DNA from: Pinus tabuliformis
Lineage: Eukaryota > Streptophyta > Pinopsida > Pinales > Pinaceae
Assembly: GCA_031772625.1 (NCBI GenBank)
Contig: CM062811.1
Span: 647,230,606 to 647,294,605 of the forward strand
Reading direction: 5' to 3'
DNA: 64,000 nucleotides
Shown piece after piece: positions 57,535-64,000 of this stretch. The notes beneath the pieces were generated by a model. That model saw only the letters and a list, made by a program, of their open reading frames with translations, ran no database searches and was not told where the DNA came from. The translations under genes were made by a program, and so were the position numbers. Numbering within the stretch: position 1 is the stretch's first letter; the number at the start of each line of letters is the position of its first letter.

Positions 57535-58330
57535 ATGTTTGATGGAAAGGGTCCAATAACATGGATACTACATATGGAGCAATATTTTGATCTATAGGAT
57601 GTGTAACCCTCACAAAAGGTATGTATTGCATCTTTATATTTAGAACCCAATAAATTTTTATGGTATAGAAGGATTTTTTCTCGTGAACCACTTGTCACCT
57701 TGTCAATTTTATGGAGAAAATTATAGCACATTATGAAGATACAAAGAGAAACACCTTATTTAGCCAATTAATAAATCTCAAACAAAAGGGTTCAATGGCA
57801 GAACACATTGAAGACTTCCAAAAATTGAATATTAGGGTAACCAATATTTTCCAGAGGAGCATATGATTGATGTCTTCATAGGGACTTTAAAAGATAACAT
57901 CCAACATGAGGTTTGCCTCTCGGAACCTGATTCATTGGAAAAGGCATTCAAGGTGGCAAGAAAATTTGAAAGAACAATTATGGCAACAAGGAAGTCTACC
58001 ACTCACAACTATAAATATGGAAGTGTTGTTTCTCATAGTCTTCCACAACCTACAAGGTTGACACCATAAAAATTGGAGGAAAAAATAACAAAAGGCCTTT
58101 GTTATAGTTGTGATAGAAAATACACTAAAGTTCATAAGTGTGCTGAGAAGAAATTATTCTACATAGATTGTGAAGAGGAGGAAGAAAAGGAACAAGAACC
58201 ATCAAAAGAGGAGGATATACACCAGGAACGAACCCCAGAGAAAGAAGAAATGAATATGATGAAATATTGTAATGAATTGGCAGGAATTACCACTCCTCAA
58301 ACTCTCAAGATAGAAAGATATATCAAGAAG
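57535..58330 (+). pseudogene. E6 gag
   Basis: Begins with a degraded WILHMEQYFDL core, then FSREPLVTLSIL, LINLKQKGSMAEHIEDFQKL, IDVFIGTLKDNIQHEVCLSE, EKAFKVARKFERTI, a knuckle LCYSCDRKYTKVHKC and the acidic EEEEEKEQEP region. At least four interruptions occur. The TTPQTLKIERYIKKKK linker occurs once here, in contrast to the triplicated version in E3 and E5. Confidence 0.82.
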
Positions 58331-61080
58331 AAAAAGGTAATAGTGCTGATTGATTTGGGTAGTACCCACAATTTTATTCATTGTAAGATAACCAAGGAAT
58401 TGAATTTATTCCTATATCGGACACCAAAGTGTCAAGTGATGGTTGCAAATGGAGGAACTATAAATTTCTCTCGAAAGTGCCATAATATCAAGCTAACCAT
58501 GGGGGAATATGTATTGAATATTCCAATGTTTTCCATTCCAATGGGTGGTGTTTATGTTGTACTAGAATTCTAATGGTTACAATCTTTTGGGACAATAGCT
58601 TTCAATTTCAAGAAATTTTCTTGAATTTTTTTTGGGAAGGAAAGGAAGTTGTATTAAGGGGTATCACAAGGAAACCAAGAAAGATAATTAACTCCAATGG
58701 AATGACAAAGCTTTTGAAAAAATAACAACAGGGCATAATTGCACAATTATGCTCACTAGAGGTTCAAACATCGAAATCATCTATTTCTCAAGATATCCAA
58801 AAGTCTTGGAAAATCATTCCAAGGTGTTTGAGGCTCCCAAAGGCCTCCCACCTATTTGTGATCATGATCATGCTATCCATTTAATTCCAGGAATTATTCC
58901 TCCAAACATTAGGCATTACAGATATCATTATGCCCAAAAGAGTAAAATTGAACACATGGTTGCAGAAATGCTAGAGGTTGGTATAATTCAACCTAGTCAA
59001 ATTTATTTCTCTGCTCCATGAGTATTGGTGCACAAGAAGGATGGATCATGGAGTATGTGTTTGGATTATAGGGAGTTCAACAAGCTCACTATTAAAGATA
59101 AATTTCCCATTCATATCATTGATGAATTACATGGAGAAATTTACTTCACCAAGATGGATCTTCATTCAGGACATCATCAAATTAGAATGAATACTGAAGA
59201 CATTTCGAAAACAACATTCATAACTCATGAGGGTCATTATGATTTTTTGGTCATGCCTTTGGCCTTACTAATGCACGTGCAACATTTCAAGGTTTGATGA
59301 ATTCCATTTTCAAACCCTTCCTTAGAAAATTTGTGTTAGTATTTTTTGATGATATACTAATCTACAACAAGTCTTGGAAGGATCATGTTCAACATGTTGA
59401 CTGGTGCTCAAACTATTGGAGGAGAAACAATTATATGCAAAAACCTCCAAATGTTTCTTTGGAGTATAGGATGTGGAATATTTGGGTCATATTGTACATC
59501 ATGAGGGTCTTAAGGTAGACCCTAACAAAATTAAAACCATTAAGGAATGGAAAATCTCCACAACCATAAAGCGACTTCAAGGATTTCTCGGGTTGACGGA
59601 GTATTATCACAAGTTTGGTAAGAATTGTGGGAGAATAGCAATACCTCTAACATCATTACTAAAGAAAAATACATTTCCTTGGACTCCAAAGCAATGAAGG
59701 CCTTTGCACATCTTAAAGAGGTAATGTGCCAAGAACCAGTCTTAGCTACGCCAGAATTCACAAAATTTTTTATTGTGAAATGTGATGCCTTAGGAAATGG
59801 AATTAGTGTTGTTTTAATGCAAGAAGGAAGACCCATTTCTTTTTAATGTTGTCCAATCAAAGGGAAGTATTTACACAAACCTATTTATGATAAGGAAATG
59901 TTGGCAATACTACATGCACTAAAGAAATGATGACCTTACCTAATGGGAAGACACTTCAAGATAAAAACATATCATGATAGTCTTAAATAATTTTTGGAAC
60001 AAATATTGTCTTCTAAAGAGTAGCAAAAATGGGTGACAAAGATGTTGGGTTATGACTTTGAAATCATCTACAAAAAGGGAAGTAAAATGTTGTTGCAGAT
60101 GCACTCTCAAGAAAGGATGAGAATGTGGAAGCATTAATTTATGCCATTTCTATTATCCAACCTAACTGGATAGCCAAATAAATGGATGAATGGAAGAATT
60201 ACGAAGAGGTGTGGTCACTAATTCAAAAGTTGCAATAAGATCCCAGTACATCTGATACATTTAGCTAGAAAAATTAATCATTATGGTACAATCGCTTTTA
60301 TCTTTATAAGAATTCCCAACTCAAACAAAAGATTCTTTTGGAATTGCACACCTCTCCCTTAGGAGGGCACTTAGAATTTTTAAAAACTTACCATAGAGCT
60401 AATAAGGAATTTTTTTGGGATGGCCTTAAATATGATATTCAGAAGTTTGTGGCAGAATGTTTGGTTTTCCAACAAAATAAAGTTGAGACAATTAAGACCT
60501 TGGGTCTATTACAACATTTAGTCATTTGAAGTCAGTGTTGGGAGGAAGTCTTAATGGATTTTATCATAGGTTTACTCAAGTATGAAGGAAAGAGTGTCAT
60601 CATGGTGGTAGTTGATAGACTTACCAAGTATGCACACTTTTGTGCATTATCTCATCCTTTTAAATCCAATACAATTGCTACTGCATTTATGGAAACAATT
60701 CAAAATATTCATGGAAACCCAAAGATTATAGTAAGTGACAGAGATCCCATTTTCATTGGAAATTTTTGCACGAAATATTTTGGTACTCAATTAGCTCATA
60801 ACTCATATTATCACCCTCAATCTAATGGGGAAAAATGAGATAGTGAACACTGATAAACAAACACAATGGGTCAAGTGGCCACCTATAGCTAAATGGTATT
60901 ATATCACTTCCTTCCATACTGTAGCAAAAGAGACTCCATTTATGGCACTTTATGGATATCATCCACCATCCATCACATCATATTTAAGAGAAAATTCTAA
61001 GGTTCAAGTAGTGGAAGATCACATTGAGCATCAACAACAAGCTCTCCAACTCTTAAAGAATAACCTCACTATGGCGTAGA
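58331..61080 (+). pseudogene. E6 pol: protease, RT, RNase H, integrase
   Basis: Protease: VIVLIDLGSTHNFIHCKITK, with DLGS for the usual [66 protein letters not shown] and a catalytic [11 protein letters not shown], then a frameshift. RNase H: VKCDALGNGISVVLMQEGRP. Integrase: HTSPLGGHLEF with CLVF where the zinc pair CxxC is expected, MDFIIGLLKYEGKSVIMVVV, DRLTKYAHF, IIVSDRDPIFIGNFC, then an internal deletion and VEDHIEHQQQALQLLKN. About ten frameshifts or stops interrupt it. Confidence 0.85.
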
Positions 61081-61560
61081 ATCGAATGAAACAATAGGAA
61101 AGTCAACATTAGAGTGAAAGAAATTTAGATGTAGGTGGCTGGGTATTTTTATGGCTATAACCATAAAAACAAATGTCTCTCAAGAAATCTAAGAAGGATA
61201 ATAAATTATTACCCAAGTACTACGGTCCTTACAAGGTGATGCAAAATATTGGTACTATGGCATACAAATTGGAGGTTCCTACATCTTCCTGAGTACACCC
61301 AGTTTTCCATGTTTCATTCTTAAAGAAGGTTCTGTGACAAGCTTCTAGTTCAAACAATGTTGCCAAAACTTGATGAAGAAGGAAAAATCACCTTTGAGCC
61401 TAAATGAGTCACGGAAACAAGAACCCGATAGCTACGGAATCAACAATTTCAAAGTATCTCATTAAGTGGAAGAACTTACCTATTGAAGATTCCACATGGG
61501 AGGATGCAAATTTTATACTGAAGCATCTAGAACTACTCAAGCATTGAGGAAAACACTTTT
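61081..61560 (+). pseudogene. E6 integrase end and chromodomain
   Basis: Frame-broken C-terminus: DVGGWVFLWL, LPKYYGPYKVMQNIGTMAYK with LEVPTSS, HPVFHVSFLKKVL, then EGKITFEPK and VTETRTR, and finally STISKYLIKWKNLPIEDSTW with EDANFILKHLELLKH. The YLIKWKNLP..STWE pattern is the chromodomain of plant chromoviruses. Confidence 0.8.
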
Positions 61561-61576
61561 TTGAAGGAGAGGGCCA

Positions 61577-61905
61577 TGTTAGGTCCCTATAATACTAGTG
61601 TAGCCCCATTATTTTTATTGTTAGTGTAACCCCCTTATTGTTATTGTTGTGCCGATGTATCCCCCATATTGTTATTATTGTGCCCCATAGAAGCCCGCTA
61701 TTTTTATTGTTGTGCCCTAACATTATTATTGTTATGTAGGCTCTGATTATATTGTGACCCCTTAGACTCCTATATATACAAAGGAGGTCTTTTCATTTGT
61801 ATCATCCAATAATTGTTCATTTATGTAATTTAAAGGAGGTTTCCCCCTCTAAGAGGATACTTTTTAAGTCATTGGTATATATTTTTGTGAGTTGGTTGCA
61901 TAACA
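61577..61905 (+). repeat. E6 3' LTR
   Basis: A 329-bp LTR, TGTTAGGTCCCTATAATACT to GTTGCATAACA, the reverse-complement orientation of the E3 and E5 LTRs. It is more diverged from them than they are from each other, consistent with an older insertion. A TATA-like tatatata lies near 61782. Confidence 0.85.
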
Positions 61906-64000
61906 TAAACCAATCTATTTTTTTCTGTCATAGTTAAGCCTGTTGCAGAATAAAGTGATCAATATTCTCATTCCACCAATCGTGAATGTCTCCACTAAGA
62001 ATCCTCAACACCATGATCTAGATCCCTTCTGAAATTTTCATAGGGTCCCAACAACATAAACATTTGTTGGCATAAAATTTAATTATTAGAGACCTAGGGT
62101 TCAACCTTAGGTTGCCAACAAAAAGCATCGTCATATTCTAGCTTATCACTAGAATTTTCACTCCACTTTAGGGAAAAGGAGCGTCTCACCTGAGGTGTGC
62201 GCGAACAACAAGAGATAAGGGATCTAGAACAGTGGTGAAGAAGTTTTATTCATTATATTATACATGCATTCTGAACATTCCATTAACCAACACAACAAAG
62301 ATAACATGCAGTTTAAAAATTCATAACTAAAACAATGAAATATCATGCAAAGACAAATAAAATTTTAAAGGGGGCACACAATCATCAACCATCAATTCAC
62401 AATTCATTCCTGCAACAACTCATTTATTCATTGGGTAAATAATTACCCTAGAAACTCAAGCATGTTTGATATATTGATACTATAGTATGCATTACATTAC
62501 ATGAACATAAAAAAACTGCAAAGAAAGAAAATATTCAGATTCGAACGAGCTTTTACATAATGAAGAACTGACAAAAAATAAACTCTTTAGCTAACTACAA
62601 CTTAATTCTACAACTAAAAACAACTCGATTTGTTCATACTTGGCCCTTTTTATGGGTCGTGCTCACTTGATATAGTTTAACATGCAGCTTCCTTGATCCC
62701 AATCTTGATCGGGTCCACTTTGACGAGTTCTAGTGCTTTTGTCCATATCATCTTTGATACTTTCAAAATATGACATGCACTTCATTCTTTCATGGCTTCA
62801 CAAATCCCAACATAATTGACTTTTAGTTTCTCTGCTACTTCCTAATTTCTGGTGGCCGCTTCCGCTGATTTTAACCATTTCTTCTTCGCAACTGCTTTTC
62901 AACTGTATTCTCCAAAATATCTTTCAAAAAATGAAGCACCCAACAATGACCACTAGTGTGTCATATAGTTGATTTTTTTTTTCAATTAACATTAAGGAAC
63001 CAAAAAATAAATCAATTAATTAATTCATCAACCTTTTCTCTAAATTAACTTTTGCCACACATTGATTTCAATCGATACTAACAAGTCTTAATCTATTAAG
63101 TCCATACACTCTTAGTAAATATTCACCTATTAATTGAATAATTCATTCATCCACTTTTTCTTGCTTAATTAATTAATTCATCAACCTTTTCTCTAAATTA
63201 ACTTTTGCCACACATTGATTTCAGTTGACACTAACAAGTCTTAATCTATTAAGTCCATACACTCTCTAGGTAAATATTCACATAGTAATTGAATAATTCA
63301 TTCCTCCACTTTTGCTTTAAACCAACCTTTTACATATTGGTTTCAATTAATTCTATCTTATTAAGTTGACCTTCTCCTTTTGAAGGTAATTGGCTATTAT
63401 AGTGTAGTTTAAGTTGACCTTCTACCTTCAATAGAACTAAATTATTTAGTTTACATCGTGACGAGTAGGTTTGCACTCTTTAGTATAGTACGTTATTTAA
63501 CCACTATCTTTGATAAACTTTCACCCCTTCGAGTTTGATACCTTTTTAGTGCCTTAGTCTACAATCACTAATATTTGTAGAAATGCAAATGAACGGAACC
63601 CTCAACAAGAGAATCAATTTGCCTTTCCATCACTAAAAAATGGTGGTGACCTCATCATGGATACCATATATCTTCCCCATATGAGTTTATATCTTCATGT
63701 TTGGGTGCTTTCTACCCCAATTTAAATTCAATGAGACCCCTTGCATTCACCGAAATTTAACTTATTCTTCTACCCTTCTTCTCAACTTGACCAAAATCTA
63801 GTTGCACTCTCAACTAAACTAATACCTAGGAATCATCGATAACACCCTTTTGATGTTATGTTAATAATGAAATAAATTTTCCTCTTGAACAAGTCCACTT
63901 GTTTGAAAAGGGATTAGTCATTTTTTTAATTTTTTTATTAATGTCAACTAATTGTTATATTATCTACATTCTATATCCATTCTTTTATCTAAAGTAGCAC
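61906..64000. other. Right-end spacer
   Basis: No clear gene. A minus-strand stretch at about 62690-62900 reads protein-like but has several stops and no recognised domain. The rest is AT-rich, with the duplication at 63012-63320 described separately. Confidence 0.5.
63012..63320. repeat. Tandem duplication, about 2 x 153 bp
   Basis: The unit containing aattcatcaaccttttctct, cacattgatttca and aagtccatacactct occurs at 63012 and again about 153 bp later, with a handful of substitutions (aatcgatac against agttgacac). A weaker partial third copy (aaccaaccttttacatattg) follows near 63324. Confidence 0.85.

Larger units (their letters stand above)
52732..57690. repeat. Triplicated ~1-kb unit, third copy split by E5
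   Basis: Units start at aaaatgcatgtcat: 52732-53756 (1,025 bp), 53757-54276 (520 bp, with an internal deletion) and 54277-57690 (about 1,040 bp once E5 is removed). Each holds, in order, the minus-strand gag start, a pyrimidine-rich leader (ctttctctccctccac), tagatctgacccc, a minus-strand open frame (copies 1 and 3) and the beginning of a plus-strand E6-type gag (TWILHMEQYFDL-like). Copies 1 and 2 stop within that gag; copy 3 continues into E6. Confidence 0.75.
57535..61905 (+). mobile_element. E6: longer member of the E3/E5 family, 5'-truncated
   Basis: Plus-strand chromodomain gypsy element that has gag, protease, RT, RNase H, integrase and chromodomain in normal order, then a polypurine tract (gaaggagagggcca, 61563-61576) and the 3' LTR 61577-61905. 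The 5' LTR, PBS and gag N-terminus are missing: homology starts inside gag at the end of the triplicated unit. It shows what E3 and E5 lost. Numerous stops and frameshifts mean it is no longer autonomous. Confidence 0.85.

Noticed and set aside
57411..57731. Minus-strand frames at 57411-57731
   Set aside because: They are mainly antisense to the E6 gag start on the plus strand; similar antisense text appears opposite E3 gag (27533-27730).

Overview
The window is plant nuclear DNA. The evidence is intron-containing plant genes (class P alcohol dehydrogenase, an EIN3-binding F-box gene, PPR genes), a eukaryotic-type nuclear tRNA-Asn, a degraded plastid insertion, and large nested Ty3/gypsy elements with chromodomains. 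Coding density is very low and the introns and spacers are very AT-rich. A large-genome seed plant, perhaps a gymnosperm, is my inference; nothing here proves the lineage.

Layout. 1-7.8 kb: two minus-strand L1-type LINE remnants, one split by a SINE with a clean target-site duplication, separated by AT-rich sequence. 9.5-11.6 kb: an unrecognised broken CDS, a decayed tRNA-Glu, and an intact-looking tRNA-Asn with a duplicated 5' part and a tandem array carrying copies of its T-arm. 12.5-13.6 kb: a plastid-derived mosaic of atpE, trnM and atpI. 15-19.7 kb: PPR fragments, a gag remnant and tandem duplications. 20.1-23.7 kb: an EBF-like gene and an ADH gene, both missing their 3' ends and meeting tail to tail.

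25.1-42.2 kb is one nest. Chromodomain element E1 has E3 inside its 5' LTR and E2 between its gag and protease-RT regions. 43.35-47.22 kb is a small LTR element (TE-X) with near-intact LTRs, a polypurine tract and a TATTA target-site duplication. Its main cargo is an apparently intronless host-type F-box coding sequence, and no gag or pol was seen. 50.3-57.7 kb holds a minus-strand gypsy gag-protease remnant whose leader is repeated about three times, with E5 inserted in the third copy. 57.5-61.9 kb is E6, a longer plus-strand member of the E3/E5 family.

The host genes are almost all broken. No intact protein-coding host gene is evident. The tRNA-Asn is the best candidate for a working host gene. 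The strongest candidates for something new are the F-box-carrying LTR element TE-X and the scrambled non-autonomous family E3/E5, whose gag-protease end is fused to an integrase tail and expanded into an in-frame 41-residue repeat.
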